Source: Gottfriedia acidiceleris (lineage in GTDB: Bacteria; Bacillota; Bacilli; Bacillales; Bacillaceae_G). Taken from it: a stretch of 64,000 bases of DNA. The stretch lies in NCBI RefSeq assembly GCF_002128425.1, contig NZ_NESS01000005.1, positions 310,001 through 374,000 of the forward strand, written 5' to 3'. The translations under genes and the position numbers were made by a program. Positions 21,146 through 32,171 of the stretch are shown in pieces (the stretch's first letter is position 1; every line of letters begins with the position of its first letter). The notes below the pieces were generated by a model, which saw nothing but the letters and a program-made list of their open reading frames with translations, ran no database searches and was not told the DNA's origin.

Positions 21146-22288
21146 TTAGCGTCTTTTACGATTACGTAAGAACGCCGGAATATCTAAGTCATCAAGACTA
21201 GTTACATTTTTAGTCGTTTCTACAACCGGAGCTTCTTCACGAATTGGTTCACGTTTAATAGTTGGTTGTGGAGTTTGAGTAGGTGTTGAAATTGTTTGTC
21301 TTGCCATTGGTTTTGGAGTAGGTGGTGCTGTAATGACACCTTCAAATCCAGTCGCAATAACCGTTACAATAATTTCATCCTTTAAGTTTTCATTAATTAC
21401 AGAACCGAAAATCATATTTACTTCTGCATCACATGCAGTTGATACGATATCTGCTGCTTCTTGAACTTCATATAAGCTTAAGTTAGTTCCACCAGTTATA
21501 TTCATAAGTACACCTTGCGCACCATTAATTGAAGTTTCAAGTAATGGACTAGATATAGCTTTTTTAGCTGCTTCAGCTGCACGGTTTTCTCCACCAGCAA
21601 CACCGATACCCATTAATGCAGAACCTTTGTTAGACATAATTGTCTTAACATCTGCAAAGTCAAGGTTAATTAATCCCGGAACAGCGATTAAGTCAGAAAT
21701 ACCTTGAACCCCTTGACGAAGTACATTATCTGCTTCGCGGAATGCTTCTAGCATTGGGGTATTACGATCAACGATTTCTAATAATCGGTCATTAGGAATA
21801 ACAATTAAAGTATCAACGCTTTCCTTCATTGCAGCGATTCCTGTTGCTGCTTGAGTTGAACGTTTTCTACCTTCAAATGTAAATGGACGAGTAACTACAC
21901 CTACAGTTAATGCACCTAATTCTTTTGCTACTTGTGCAATTACTGGAGCTGCACCTGTTCCTGTACCGCCACCCATTCCAGCAGTTACGAATACCATGTC
22001 TGCTCCTTTAAGAGCTTCTTGTAATTGTTCTCTACTTTCTTCTGCTGCTTTTTTACCAACCTCTGGATTAGCTCCTGCCCCTAAACCACGAGTAAGTTTG
22101 CCACCGATTTGCATTTTCACTTCTGCTTTTGATAGATTAAGAGCTTGTGCATCAGTATTTACTGCAATAAAATCTACACCTTGTACTCCATGTTCAATCA
22201 TTCGGTTAACAGCGTTATTTCCTCCGCCACCTACACCAATTACTTTTATCTTCGCTAAAGCATCTACATTTGTATCAAAATCTAACAT
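21146..22288 (-). CDS. ftsZ: Cell division protein FtsZ
   Basis: This 380-residue tubulin-like GTPase forms the Z-ring. The GTP-binding signature GGGTGTG lies at residues 106-112. The T7-loop region ([13 protein letters not shown] type sequence) is near residue 205. A Pro/Thr-rich linker spans about 318-360, and the conserved C-terminal peptide [14 protein letters not shown] binds FtsA, SepF and EzrA in relatives. It starts behind AGGGGGATCA. It follows ftsA by 35 bp, as is usual. Confidence 0.98.
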   Translation of the reverse strand: MLDFDTNVDALAKIKVIGVGGGGNNAVNRMIEHGVQGVDFIAVNTDAQALNLSKAEVKMQIGGKLTRGLGAGANPEVGKKAAEESREQLQEALKGADMVFVTAGMGGGTGTGAAPVIAQVAKELGALTVGVVTRPFTFEGRKRSTQAATGIAAMKESVDTLIVIPNDRLLEIVDRNTPMLEAFREADNVLRQGVQGISDLIAVPGLINLDFADVKTIMSNKGSALMGIGVAGGENRAAEAAKKAISSPLLETSINGAQGVLMNITGGTNLSLYEVQEAADIVSTACDAEVNMIFGSVINENLKDEIIVTVIATGFEGVITAPPTPKPMARQTISTPTQTPQPTIKREPIREEAPVVETTKNVTSLDDLDIPAFLRNRKRR

Positions 22289-22323
22289 GATTGATCCCCC
22301 TACTATTCAAATTCATCACAAAT

Positions 22324-23604
22324 TTAATCCCATAAATATTTAAAAATGCTTTTAACTTTACTCATGACGCGTTCTTCATCCTGCTGTTTCGGTTTTGTAT
22401 TTGAATTTGTAACAGCTACAGGTTTTCGCTCATTTGATTCGAATGCTATATTAGAGCTAAGTTTTTTTCCACGCATTTTTGATTTATAAAAAGCATACTT
22501 GATTAGTCCAACGCCAGTAATGTATTGAGGTTCTCTTACACCAATATAATCTGGTGTTGCTACCCTTACATTATTTTTAAATACCTTTTGTGCTAAATCA
22601 ATTACACCAGTCATTGTTACTGTACCACCAGTTAGAACAAATCCACCTGGTAAATTGCTTCCTCTCATTCTTACAAGCTCATTTTGAACCATAAGGAAGA
22701 TTTCTTCTAATCTAGCTTCAATAATGTCTGAAATTTCTTGTTGACTGTATTGCTGATGTTGTTCACTACCCATTATTGGAACACTTAATACTTCTTCAGG
22801 TAATGCAGTATCATAAAAGGCATGTCCAAATTTCACTTTAATTTTTTCTGCATCATCTGTTGAAGTTTTCAATCCAATTGATATGTCTTTTGTAATATGG
22901 TCTCCTCCAACGGGTAGTACTGAAGTAGCTATTAATACTCCTTCTCTAAAAAGAGAAATTGTAGTTGAGCCTCCACCGATGTCAACAAGAGCTACACCTA
23001 GGTTTTTTTCATCCTGCTTTAGTCCTATTGTACTCGCAGCCATAGGTTGTAAGCATATATCCGTTACTTCTAACCCCGCTCTTTCAACACAGCGAAGTAT
23101 ATTATGTACTAGAGTTCTTGAACCAGTGATTAATGTACCTTCCATTTCCAATCGTACACCAATCATTCCTCTTGGGTCTTTTACCTCAGAAAGGCCATCA
23201 ACAATGTATTCATGTGGAACAACATCGATAATTTCTCTTTCCGGTGGTATAGAAATTACTTGAGCCTGATCCATTACCCTTAAAACATCTTCATTGTCAA
23301 TTTCTTTATTTTCTTTAGATACTGCTACTACGCCGTTAGTACTAATCAATTGCACTTGATTTGCACTTACCCCTACAATTACTTTGTCAATATGAATGCC
23401 AACCATTCTTTCTGCTTGATCAATTGCTTTTTTGATTGATTTGACTGTTTCATCTATATCAACTATTGACCCACGTTTTAAGCCTGAAGATTTAACATTA
23501 CCAACACCGATAATGTTAAGTGTGTCGTTAACTAGTTCTCCTATGATTACTTTAATTGTTGAAGTTCCAACGTCAAGACTCACATAGATCTCATTGCTGT
23601 TCAT
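22324..23604 (-). CDS. ftsA: Cell division protein FtsA
   Basis: This 426-residue actin-like protein anchors FtsZ to the membrane. The phosphate-1 motif is SLDVGTSTIKVIIGE near residue 9; phosphate-2 reads GVALVDIGGGSTTISLF near 200; the adenosine motif GGFVLTGGTVTMTGV is near 330. The SHS2 (1C) domain lies between. The C-terminus ends in an amphipathic helix (VMSKVKSIFKYLWD), the membrane-targeting sequence. The ribosome binding site is AAAGGAGGTGCC. It is immediately upstream of ftsZ. Confidence 0.97.
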   Translation of the reverse strand: MNSNEIYVSLDVGTSTIKVIIGELVNDTLNIIGVGNVKSSGLKRGSIVDIDETVKSIKKAIDQAERMVGIHIDKVIVGVSANQVQLISTNGVVAVSKENKEIDNEDVLRVMDQAQVISIPPEREIIDVVPHEYIVDGLSEVKDPRGMIGVRLEMEGTLITGSRTLVHNILRCVERAGLEVTDICLQPMAASTIGLKQDEKNLGVALVDIGGGSTTISLFREGVLIATSVLPVGGDHITKDISIGLKTSTDDAEKIKVKFGHAFYDTALPEEVLSVPIMGSEQHQQYSQQEISDIIEARLEEIFLMVQNELVRMRGSNLPGGFVLTGGTVTMTGVIDLAQKVFKNNVRVATPDYIGVREPQYITGVGLIKYAFYKSKMRGKKLSSNIAFESNERKPVAVTNSNTKPKQQDEERVMSKVKSIFKYLWD

Positions 23605-23828
23605 GATGGCACCTCCTTTTTTTCTCTATCTATTATAATCGAACATCAATTCATTCTTAAATATCATATATGACATCTATTCAACATTTACGGGGTTTTT
23701 CCTCTTTTTTAAGTTTGATTTTTCATAATCTTTTTAATTTTTTTCATTATTTCTATTTAACTACTAGTCTACACTAACATGAAAAGTTAAAAAAGACTTG
23801 AAAGTACTGTTCACTAATGTTAAATCCA

Positions 23829-24584
23829 CTATTTAATATCAGTACTATACGGAGAAAAATATGCACCAACCTCTAAATGAATAACCCCTTTTTGATTTTT
23901 AGGTATTGACTTTAAAATTAATGGGTAATTTGACATTTTATTTGAGAATTTTCGAATCGTTGTCCTTACTTCATACCCTTCATTTGTAAAAACCGTTATT
24001 AACAAAGGATCATCCTTACTTGGTGTATAATCTATTTCAGAAATTGAATGAAATATACTTTGTGGCATTTTTTTCAATTCCGCAGCCATTTCCTGTAACT
24101 CGTCTCCTTGTTTCCAACCAATTAAATCAGGTGCTGTAGTATTTCCTAGTGAATTTTTCTCTTTAATAAGGACTCCGCTTTCTAATAATAGATACTTTTT
24201 CCCGCTGAATAAACCTTGTCCAACAGGCTGAAATTCTTTTACATCGATTTCTACTTTATTAGGAAATCTTTTATGTACGATTGCAGATTGAATTGTGTTT
24301 TCACTTTCAAGCTGATCTACTACCCTTTTTGACCTAATAGTCAAAAAGCTATCATCAACGTTTAAATCGGCTAATTTTTGAATTTCTTTATCAGAGTACA
24401 GCTTGTTTCCATTAATTACTAAATGAATTTTTGAACCAATTGATGTTTGGAAATATAATACGCATAAAAGCAAAGAAAAAAACACAAGAATTGTCACTAG
24501 TAATCGCATATTTGCTTTTTTACGTTTTTTATTACGTAAAACAGGTACACGGTCTTCTAAACTAATAATCTTATTTTCCTGCAT
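23829..24584 (-). CDS. divIB: Cell division protein DivIB/FtsQ
   Basis: This is about 251 residues from the ATG at 24584, which has GGAGG 8 bp upstream. A longer frame reaching 24680 adds a hydrophobic lead without a ribosome binding site. One transmembrane segment (LLVTILVFFSLLLCVLYF, about residues 27-44) follows a basic cytosolic part. A POTRA domain follows (LVINGNKLYSDKEIQKLADL) and then the FtsQ-like beta domain. It regulates the FtsL/DivIC and PBP2B septal complex. B. subtilis has ylxW, ylxX and sbp between this gene and ftsA; they are absent here. Confidence 0.92.
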   Translation of the reverse strand: MQENKIISLEDRVPVLRNKKRKKANMRLLVTILVFFSLLLCVLYFQTSIGSKIHLVINGNKLYSDKEIQKLADLNVDDSFLTIRSKRVVDQLESENTIQSAIVHKRFPNKVEIDVKEFQPVGQGLFSGKKYLLLESGVLIKEKNSLGNTTAPDLIGWKQGDELQEMAAELKKMPQSIFHSISEIDYTPSKDDPLLITVFTNEGYEVRTTIRKFSNKMSNYPLILKSIPKNQKGVIHLEVGAYFSPYSTDIK

Positions 24585-24754
24585 AAATATGCCTCCATTA
24601 TCAATGTTCAACTGAAAATACCTTTTTAATTTACTTTTGCTCAAGAAGTAATTTAAGAATAATAAAAAATAGAATAGCAAATGAATGCCATTCTATCTTG
24701 GTCATCATATGCTATGTAAATTATAGCATATAATTTGGTTAGTTTAGAAGAAAC

Positions 24755-25663
24755 TTACATTTTTTTCCCAACAATTTCAACTTCTGTTTCAAGTTGCACA
24801 TTAAATTTTTCTAATATAGTTTTCTTGATAAATGCTATTAGGTCCAGTACATCTTTTGAAGTAGCATTTCCAGCATTTACAATAAAGTTACCATGCATTT
24901 CAGAAACCTTCGCACCACCAATTTGATATCCTTTTAAATCTGCACGCTCAATTAAATTACCAGCATACTGTGGTAATGGATTACGGAAAATACTTCCAGC
25001 ACATGGATAATTCCACGGTTGTGTTTCTCTTCGATAATCTTTGTTTTTTTGCATTAAAGCAGTTGAAGCTTCTTTTGATCCTTCTTGAAGCTGAAGTTCT
25101 GCCTCTAATACAAACCCTTTACGTTTATGTTGTAAGACTGAAGTTCGATAAGAAAAATCTAATTCTTCATTTGATAACCATTCCATTGTTCCATCAGGAA
25201 ATAGAATGTGTGCTCTAGAAGTAATATTTGAAAAATCTGATTGATGAGCACCCGCATTCATATATACACCGCCACCAACACTACCAGGAATCCCACTTGC
25301 AAACTCTAGACCAGATAATCCTTTTCTACTTAATTGAGTAGCTAAACGAATAACTGAATATCCTGCACCTACAATTACTTTTGTACCTTCTACTTCAATG
25401 TGGTCTAAGCAATCACTAATTTTAATTACGACACCTTCAATACCTTGATCTGAAACAAGTAAATTTGAGCCTCTTCCGATTACAGTCACATTTACGCCAT
25501 GTTCATTTGCAAGGTTAATAATTTCTTTCATTTCATTCACAGTTTTAGGAATGACCAAATACTCAGCTGGCCCCCCAATTTTCATTGTCGTATGATTTGC
25601 TAAAGGCTCATTTATTAGAAGACTCGAGTCATTTAATATTTCCTTTAATTTTGATTCAAACAT
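24755..25663 (-). CDS. murB: UDP-N-acetylenolpyruvoylglucosamine reductase
   Basis: This 302-residue flavoenzyme makes UDP-MurNAc with NADPH. The FAD-binding region has [17 protein letters not shown] and [17 protein letters not shown], followed by [21 protein letters not shown] near residue 125, typical of type II (Gram-positive) MurB. The catalytic Ser lies in CAGSIFRNP near residue 225 and a conserved Glu near the C-terminus in LETEVEIVG. It is in the standard Bacillus position between murG and divIB. Confidence 0.97.
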   Translation of the reverse strand: MFESKLKEILNDSSLLINEPLANHTTMKIGGPAEYLVIPKTVNEMKEIINLANEHGVNVTVIGRGSNLLVSDQGIEGVVIKISDCLDHIEVEGTKVIVGAGYSVIRLATQLSRKGLSGLEFASGIPGSVGGGVYMNAGAHQSDFSNITSRAHILFPDGTMEWLSNEELDFSYRTSVLQHKRKGFVLEAELQLQEGSKEASTALMQKNKDYRRETQPWNYPCAGSIFRNPLPQYAGNLIERADLKGYQIGGAKVSEMHGNFIVNAGNATSKDVLDLIAFIKKTILEKFNVQLETEVEIVGKKM

Positions 25664-25737
25664 TCGATATATTTCCCCCTTTAGCTTATAGTTCCTCTAT
25701 TACATTTTTATTTTATTTCAAACTTGTTCGTGCAAGT

Positions 25738-26829
25738 TCATTTACTCATTTTTTCTAATACATTTACTAGTTTTTTTGCAGCATCTGGTACACCCATTTT
25801 CAATGATGCATTTTTCATCTCTTCAAGTTTAATAGGATTTAGTAATACTTTTTCAATTTCAGTTACTAAATATTCATTATTGAAGTTTTTTTCTAATATA
25901 ACAATAGCTGCACCATTTTTCTCAAGTGATCTAGCATTAACTTCTTGATGATTATTCGTTACATAAGGACTTGGTATTAAAATACTAGGTTTTCCTAATG
26001 CAGTTAATTCTGCTAATGTAGTTGCCCCTGCTCTTGAAACTACTAAATCCACTTCTCGTAAAATTTCAGGCATATTATGTAAAAATGGTTTAACAACTAC
26101 ATTTTCCGGGTTACCTACTTTATTTATTTCCTCAATGACAGAATCGTAATGTACTTCACCTGTTACATAAATCATTTGGTAATCTTTTTCACCTAATTGA
26201 TCGACACTTTTTAAAAATGCTTGATGAATCGGTCTTGCTCCCCTCGAACCACCAACAATTAGTACTGTGCGTTTACCTGATTTTAATCCTAATGATTCTA
26301 ATACTGTTGGATTTGATTCCCCAAGTACTTCAGAAGCTCTCGGATTCCCTGTAAATACTACTTTCTCTTTATTAAAATATTCAGCAACCTCTTCAAAACA
26401 AATGGCAACTTTTGTTACATAACGATTTAAGAACTTATTTGTTAATCCAGGTATACTATTTTGTTCATGTATAACTGTAGGGATCCCTAGTTTTGCTGCT
26501 GCGTAAACAACAGGACCACAAACATATCCACCAGTTCCAACGACTACATCTGGCTTAAATTCACGAATTATTTTCTTACTATCTGATACACCCTTTAGGA
26601 ATCGATAGACTGTTTTAAAATTCTCTAAAGATATGCTTCTCTTGAACCCTGTAATAACAATAGATTTAAAAGGTATGTTTGCTTTAGATACAATCCCTTT
26701 TTCTAATCCATTTTCTGTACCAACATATAAACATTCTACATTGGAATCTTGTTTTTTTAACTCTTTAATTAGCGCAAGTGCTGGATAAATATGACCACCA
26801 GTACCCCCACCACTAACTAAAATTTTCAT
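25738..26829 (-). CDS. murG: UDP-GlcNAc:undecaprenyl-pyrophosphoryl-MurNAc-pentapeptide GlcNAc transferase
   Basis: This 363-residue peripheral membrane glycosyltransferase (GT28) turns lipid I into lipid II. The N-terminal glycine loop [15 protein letters not shown] is at residues 6-20. A second glycine motif, [13 protein letters not shown], is near 188, and the donor-binding motif [27 protein letters not shown] is near 262-288. All family motifs are intact. A complex of hairpins separates it from spoVE upstream, so it may be partly uncoupled from the upper dcw genes. Confidence 0.97.
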   Translation of the reverse strand: MKILVSGGGTGGHIYPALALIKELKKQDSNVECLYVGTENGLEKGIVSKANIPFKSIVITGFKRSISLENFKTVYRFLKGVSDSKKIIREFKPDVVVGTGGYVCGPVVYAAAKLGIPTVIHEQNSIPGLTNKFLNRYVTKVAICFEEVAEYFNKEKVVFTGNPRASEVLGESNPTVLESLGLKSGKRTVLIVGGSRGARPIHQAFLKSVDQLGEKDYQMIYVTGEVHYDSVIEEINKVGNPENVVVKPFLHNMPEILREVDLVVSRAGATTLAELTALGKPSILIPSPYVTNNHQEVNARSLEKNGAAIVILEKNFNNEYLVTEIEKVLLNPIKLEEMKNASLKMGVPDAAKKLVNVLEKMSK

Positions 26830-26936
26830 AAAGATCCTCCTAAATTACAAAACATAAATAACTTTAAGCAGTTTAAGTAGTTATTATACCAATTTTATCA
26901 CTATCATTCTAATTGTTTTTTCTTAAAAAATAAAGA

Positions 26937-26965
26937 AAACCCACCGATTGGCGAGTTTTTAGGAG
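26937..26965 (-). terminator. Hairpin between spoVE and murG
   Basis: On the minus strand AAAACTCGCC pairs with GGTGGGTTTT (including G-T pairs) around a short loop, followed by CTTTATTTTTT. It resembles an intrinsic terminator inside the dcw cluster. Confidence 0.65.
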
Positions 26966-27047
26966 AAGAAAGAGGCGTGGTTGAACATTTACATAATTTC
27001 TAAAATTGGCCACTACTTTGAGTTTTCTTCTTCTAATTCATAAAAAT

Positions 27048-27107
27048 GACCGACTCATCTTTGAAAAATTCAAGTACATAATATACTTGTTTCAATTTGA
27101 GTCGGTC
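27048..27107 (-). terminator. Long-range hairpin immediately after spoVE
   Basis: The perfect arms GACCGACTCA (27048-27057) and TGAGTCGGTC (27098-27107) enclose a smaller hairpin built on CAAGTA/TACTTG. A T-rich stretch follows on the minus strand. It starts 3 bp after the spoVE stop codon. Confidence 0.65.
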
Positions 27108-27110
27108 CAT

Positions 27111-28211
27111 TTATGAACGTGCATGTCTACTTATATTTAATAACACTCCAACAGCTAAAAGCATTAAGGTTAATGATGAACCACCATAGCTCAAGAATGG
27201 CAATGTAATCCCAGTAACAGGCATTAAGCCTATTACAACGCCTATATTAATCATTACCTGTATTGCAATCATTGAGACGATTCCTACTGCTAAAAAAGTA
27301 CCGAATAAATCAGGGGCACTTAAGGCAATTCGAATCCCTCTCCAAAGTAATAAAGAGAATAATAAAATGACAAAAGATCCACCGATAAATCCTAGTTCTT
27401 CTGATAGAATAGCAAAAATAAAATCAGTTTGTGGTTCAGGTAAATACATAAACTTTTGTCTACTTTGTCCCAATCCTAAACCAAATAATCCACCTGGACC
27501 AATCGCATATAGTGATTGGATAATTTGGAATCCAGTTCCTAATGGATCAGACCATGGATCTAGGAATGATGTAATCCTCTTTATACGATATGGAGCAGAA
27601 GCAATTAAGGCAATAAATCCTGCAACCCCAACAATACCCAACCCCATAAAATGAGATATTCTTGCTCCAGCTACGAATATGATGATTACACAAGTACCTA
27701 CCATTACTGTACCTGTTCCTAAATCAGGTTGAAGCATAATTAAACCAAATGCCAAAAACACAAGACCTAATGTTGGTACTAGACCTTTTTTAAAAGACGT
27801 AATATTTTTCTGATTATCTGCTAAGTATTTTGATAGAAATACCATCATTCCAAGTTTCATAAACTCAGAGGGCTGAATAGAGAATGCACCGATTCCAATC
27901 CAACTTCGCGCTCCACCTCGTACTAGACCAACTCCTGGAACAAGTACAAGTACCAACAAGATAAAACAAGCGATTAATATTTTTTTTGCATGTGTTCTGA
28001 AAAACCAGTAGTCAATATTTGAAACAACAAACATTCCGACTACTCCAACCCCAGCAAATAATAATTGCCGTTTAGCAAAAAAGAACGAATCATGAAACTT
28101 ATAAGATGCCCATATTGCACTAGCACTGTAAACCATAATCATACCTACTGTTAATAATGATAGCGTAACGAGAACAAGAATCATGTCAGGACTATTTTTC
28201 TTTGTTGGCAC
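27111..28211 (-). CDS. spoVE: SEDS peptidoglycan polymerase SpoVE (FtsW family)
   Basis: This 366-residue membrane protein of the shape, elongation, division and sporulation family should polymerise glycan strands from lipid II, with a class B penicillin-binding protein as partner. About ten membrane segments are visible. Signatures are GGARSWIGIGAFSIQPSEFMKL (near residue 98) with the family catalytic-region Asp in LMLQPDLGTG type sequence (IMLQPDLGTG near 157), and SYGGSSL near the end. The start is GTG behind GAGGTG. By position, between murD and murG, it is SpoVE, which works with SpoVD in the spore cortex; FtsW is normally encoded elsewhere. Confidence 0.92.
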   Translation of the reverse strand: MPTKKNSPDMILVLVTLSLLTVGMIMVYSASAIWASYKFHDSFFFAKRQLLFAGVGVVGMFVVSNIDYWFFRTHAKKILIACFILLVLVLVPGVGLVRGGARSWIGIGAFSIQPSEFMKLGMMVFLSKYLADNQKNITSFKKGLVPTLGLVFLAFGLIMLQPDLGTGTVMVGTCVIIIFVAGARISHFMGLGIVGVAGFIALIASAPYRIKRITSFLDPWSDPLGTGFQIIQSLYAIGPGGLFGLGLGQSRQKFMYLPEPQTDFIFAILSEELGFIGGSFVILLFSLLLWRGIRIALSAPDLFGTFLAVGIVSMIAIQVMINIGVVIGLMPVTGITLPFLSYGGSSLTLMLLAVGVLLNISRHARS

Positions 28212-28245
28212 TTAAATACACCTCAACTTTTGAATTAAACAAGCC

Positions 28246-29598
28246 TTACATTAATTTATGCACTGCTTGTATAAATTTATTACCACGTTCTTCAAAAGTC
28301 TTAAATTGATCCCAGCTTGCACAAGCAGGTGACAATAAAATAATATCTCCAACTTCTGAATGAGCGAATGCTTCATTTACAGCATCTTCAACATTATCTA
28401 CCGATTTTACTGCTTTCATTCCTGCTTTTTCTGCTGATTCAATTAATTTTTCTGCAGTTTGACCATAAGTGACCATTTTTTTTACATTTTTAAAATATGG
28501 AATTAAATCGTCAAAGCCATTTCCACGATCTAATCCACCAGCAATTAGAATGACTGGTTTTTGAAATGAGGAAATTGCTTTTTGTGTCGCTAAAATATTA
28601 GTAGCTTTTGAATCATTATAAAACTTTCTCTTATTTATTTCTGTCACAAACTGAAGTCGGTGCTCTACACCAGTGAAAGTTGTTAATACCTTTTCAATCG
28701 CATCATTATCAACATCGAGAAGTTTAGAAATTGCTACTGCTGCTAATATATTTTCTAAATTATGTTTACCTGGTAAGACAATTTTTTCAACTTCAATTAC
28801 TTTTTGTTCTTTAAAATAAACAAAGCCATTTTGAACATATGCACCATCTTGCACAATTTTAGTTGTAGAGAATGGAATAATTTTCGCTCTAATTAAAGAG
28901 GCCATTGCCATTACATTCTCATCATCAAAATTAACGACGGCAAAATCATTTTCTGTTTGATTTTTAAATATATTGGCTTTTGCTTTAATATACTCGTCTT
29001 TTGTACCATGATAGTCTAAATGAGCTTCAAAAATATTTGTGATTAATGAAATTTTTGGACGAAAATTTTCGATTCCCATCAATTGAAATGAAGAAAGCTC
29101 AGTTACAATAATATTATCTTCATTTGCATTTTCAGCAACTTCACAAGCGACAGTACCAATATTACCTGCAACAAGTGGTTTTTTATTGCCTTCTTGTAAC
29201 ATATTTAATGCTAAAGTTGTAGTCGTCGTTTTCCCATTTGAGCCTGTAATTCCGATAAATGGTGCTTCACTTATTAGATAAGCAAGCTCTATTTCCGTAT
29301 AGATTGGTATATTACGCTTTATAGCTTCTATTAATAATGGATTCGTATATGGAATTCCTGGGTTTTTAACTATACAAAATGGTTGATCATTTAATAATGA
29401 TAATGGATGCTCACCACATACTACTTTAAAACCTTCACTTTTTAACTTTTGTGCAATTGCATTTTGTTCAAAAGGAGTTCGATCATTAACAGTAACAGTC
29501 GCACCTAATTTTTTTAATAATTTACTGGCTGCATAACCACTCTTTGCCATTCCTAATACTAATACATTTTTATTTTGAAAGTTCGATACGTTATTCAA
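28246..29598 (-). CDS. murD: UDP-N-acetylmuramoyl-L-alanine:D-glutamate ligase
   Basis: This 450-residue ATP-dependent ligase adds D-Glu to UDP-MurNAc-L-Ala. The Mur ligase ATP loop [13 protein letters not shown] lies at about residues 117-129. The C-terminal Mur ligase domain contains the [16 protein letters not shown] motif near 320. The start codon is TTG, placed right after the mraY stop codon, with the ribosome binding site GAGGTG inside mraY. This indicates tight coupling to mraY. Confidence 0.97.
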   Translation of the reverse strand: MNNVSNFQNKNVLVLGMAKSGYAASKLLKKLGATVTVNDRTPFEQNAIAQKLKSEGFKVVCGEHPLSLLNDQPFCIVKNPGIPYTNPLLIEAIKRNIPIYTEIELAYLISEAPFIGITGSNGKTTTTTLALNMLQEGNKKPLVAGNIGTVACEVAENANEDNIIVTELSSFQLMGIENFRPKISLITNIFEAHLDYHGTKDEYIKAKANIFKNQTENDFAVVNFDDENVMAMASLIRAKIIPFSTTKIVQDGAYVQNGFVYFKEQKVIEVEKIVLPGKHNLENILAAVAISKLLDVDNDAIEKVLTTFTGVEHRLQFVTEINKRKFYNDSKATNILATQKAISSFQKPVILIAGGLDRGNGFDDLIPYFKNVKKMVTYGQTAEKLIESAEKAGMKAVKSVDNVEDAVNEAFAHSEVGDIILLSPACASWDQFKTFEERGNKFIQAVHKLM

Positions 29599-30573
29599 TT
29601 ACATCCACACCTCAATATAGATTCCTAATAATGCAAAAAGTAATCCTACAAACCAAAATGTTACAACAACTCGCCATTCTGACCATCCAGATAATTCATA
29701 ATGATGGTGCAGCGGACTCATTTTAAATACCCTTTTACCCGTTGCTTTAAAAGATGCAACTTGAATCATTACTGATAGTGTTTCAATTACAAAAATACCA
29801 CCAATAATAACAAGTAAAATTTCTAAGTGTGTAACGATTGCAATTGCAGCCAACGCCCCACCTAACGCTAATGAGCCTGTATCTCCCATAAAGACCTTTG
29901 CAGGGTGTGCATTAAATACTAAGAAACCTAATACAGCTCCTACAACTGCGATTGAAAATATTGCAACATCAAGCTGGTGTTGGTTATATGCAAGAACTGC
30001 ATATGCACCAAACGCGATTGCAGCTGTACCTGACACAAGTCCATCTAATCCATCTGTTAAATTTACAGCGTTTGAAGTACCGACTAGCATAAAGATAATT
30101 AATAATACATAGATAAAGCCTAAATCAAATGAATAATTTGTCCCTGGTATAGATATAGTTGTAGAGATTCCCATTGCACGAATTGCGAAAAAGACAATGA
30201 TTGATACTATAACTTGGCAAATGAATTTTTGTTTAGATGTTAATCCTAGATTTCTTTTTTTAACAACCTTTATATAGTCATCTAAAAATCCAATTACTCC
30301 AAAACAAATTGTGACAAATAATAATACATATGTACGTGTTGATAAAACATCAAAATACATAGAAATTAAAAGTGCAGATAAACTTAAAGCGATTAATATG
30401 ATAATCCCACCCATTGTTGGGGTTCCTGATTTCTTTTTATGAGATTGTGGACCTTCGTCTCGAATACTCTGTCCAAATTTAAGTTTTCTTAAGTACGGTA
30501 TAAAAATAGGCGATAAAATGACTGCAATGATAAATGCTGAGATCATAGCAACTAAAATTGACGGTTCTAGCAT
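29599..30573 (-). CDS. mraY: Phospho-N-acetylmuramoyl-pentapeptide-transferase
   Basis: This 324-residue membrane enzyme transfers phospho-MurNAc-pentapeptide to undecaprenyl phosphate to give lipid I. About ten membrane helices are visible. The catalytic aspartate motifs occur as [16 protein letters not shown] near residue 96, [13 protein letters not shown] near 167-180 and [12 protein letters not shown] near 228. The C-terminal loop with [12 protein letters not shown] is complete. The start ATG follows AAGGAGGGCGTATA. Confidence 0.98.
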   Translation of the reverse strand: MLEPSILVAMISAFIIAVILSPIFIPYLRKLKFGQSIRDEGPQSHKKKSGTPTMGGIIILIALSLSALLISMYFDVLSTRTYVLLFVTICFGVIGFLDDYIKVVKKRNLGLTSKQKFICQVIVSIIVFFAIRAMGISTTISIPGTNYSFDLGFIYVLLIIFMLVGTSNAVNLTDGLDGLVSGTAAIAFGAYAVLAYNQHQLDVAIFSIAVVGAVLGFLVFNAHPAKVFMGDTGSLALGGALAAIAIVTHLEILLVIIGGIFVIETLSVMIQVASFKATGKRVFKMSPLHHHYELSGWSEWRVVVTFWFVGLLFALLGIYIEVWM

Positions 30574-30679
30574 TATACGCCCTCCTTTCTAAAGTTCTCT
30601 TCTTCGTTCTTTACTTAATAGTTTAATTCTTTTATTAAGAATTATGAAATCAATTTTTCACAGTACAAAGAAGAGGATA

Positions 30680-32146
30680 CTATCCTCTTCTTTGCAAAAT
30701 TGCTTCTTTAGCTTCTTCAACATCATCAAAATGTGAAACATTCGTTCCTACAATCTGATATGTCTCATGACCTTTACCTGCAATAACAATAATATCATGT
30801 TTTTTTGCATTTTGAATCGCAAATGTTATAGCTTTTTTACGATCTTCTATTACCGTTATATTATTATGCTCTAATCCGCGTTTCATGTCATCTAAAATTA
30901 AAGTTGGGTCTTCTGTTCTTGGGTTATCTGATGTAAAAATCGCTTTTGTTGAAAGATCCGCTGCAATCTTACCCATTAGTGGTCGTTTTGTTCGGTCACG
31001 ATCTCCACCACAACCAACAACAGTATAAATATCATTTTTTGCAAATTGCTTAACAGTATTTAATACATTTTCTAAACTATCTGGTGTATGAGCATAGTCT
31101 ACAATTACAGTAAAATCTTGACCAGCATTAACTGCTTGGAAACGTCCTGGAACACCTTCAATCGTTGCAACAGCGTCTAGGATTGTCTCCATTTCTATAT
31201 TTAATGCGATTCCTGTACCAATTGCAGCTAACACATTATATACGTTAAATGTTCCAATTAGGTTCATTTCTACAACATATTGTTTATTTAAAAAATGCAA
31301 TGTGAATCTAGTACCAGCATTCGTTAATTCGATTTCATCAGCAAACAAGTCAGCCTCTTGACTTAAACCATAAGTTATTAGATTTGCTTGTGTAAACTTC
31401 ATATATTCATTGGAAGCAAGATCATCATTATTTAGGATTGCAAATTTAGGTTTTTGTGTAGAGAAGCTATTACCTAGTTGAGAGAATAATAAACCTTTAG
31501 CTTTTTTATATTCTTCCATCGTTCCATGATAATCTAAGTGATCTTGTGATAGATTTGTAAAAACAGCAATATCATATTCACAACCATGAACACGCCCTAA
31601 ATGTAATGCATGAGAAGAAACTTCCATTACAGCAGTATCCACATTTGCGTCAACCATTTTTGCAAACATTGATTGTAAAGTTAAACTATCAGGAGTTGTA
31701 TTTTTTGTTTCAAAAATCTCTTCTCCAATTTTCATACCAATAGTGCCAATGACACCTGTTTTTTTCTTATTGTGTTTAACGATTTCTTCAATAATATATG
31801 AAGTTGTGGTCTTACCATTCGTACCAGTAATACCAACTAGATTTAGTTTATGTGTTGGGTTTTCATAAAAGGCATTACCAACAACAGCCATCGAACGATT
31901 TGTATCTTTCACATAAGCTACTGGAACATTCGATTCAATTGGTTTTTGTGCAAGTATTGCTACTGCGCCTTTTTCAATTGCTTGATCTACGTACTTATGG
32001 CCATCAACTGTATACCCTTCTATACAGATGAATAAATAACCTGGTTTTACATTTCTTGAATCCATTTCAACTCCAGTGATTTCCGGATTTTCAGATGGAA
32101 GATTCACTAAAGGCTTTAATCTTGATAATAAAGTATGAAGTTTCAT
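30680..32146 (-). CDS. murE: UDP-N-acetylmuramoyl-tripeptide ligase (meso-diaminopimelate adding)
   Basis: This is about 488 residues from the ATG at 32146, which has AAAGGA 6 bp upstream; a GTG at 32167 is in frame but has no good site. The ATP loop [17 protein letters not shown] is near residue 105. The specificity motif SDNPRTEDP near residue 405 contains the DNPR sequence that marks diaminopimelate-adding enzymes. The carbamylated-Lys region is typical. The peptidoglycan should therefore contain mesoDAP, as in most bacilli. Confidence 0.96.
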   Translation of the reverse strand: MKLHTLLSRLKPLVNLPSENPEITGVEMDSRNVKPGYLFICIEGYTVDGHKYVDQAIEKGAVAILAQKPIESNVPVAYVKDTNRSMAVVGNAFYENPTHKLNLVGITGTNGKTTTSYIIEEIVKHNKKKTGVIGTIGMKIGEEIFETKNTTPDSLTLQSMFAKMVDANVDTAVMEVSSHALHLGRVHGCEYDIAVFTNLSQDHLDYHGTMEEYKKAKGLLFSQLGNSFSTQKPKFAILNNDDLASNEYMKFTQANLITYGLSQEADLFADEIELTNAGTRFTLHFLNKQYVVEMNLIGTFNVYNVLAAIGTGIALNIEMETILDAVATIEGVPGRFQAVNAGQDFTVIVDYAHTPDSLENVLNTVKQFAKNDIYTVVGCGGDRDRTKRPLMGKIAADLSTKAIFTSDNPRTEDPTLILDDMKRGLEHNNITVIEDRKKAITFAIQNAKKHDIIVIAGKGHETYQIVGTNVSHFDDVEEAKEAILQRRG

Positions 32147-32171
32147 AGTAATTCCTTTCGTATTCACTAAA

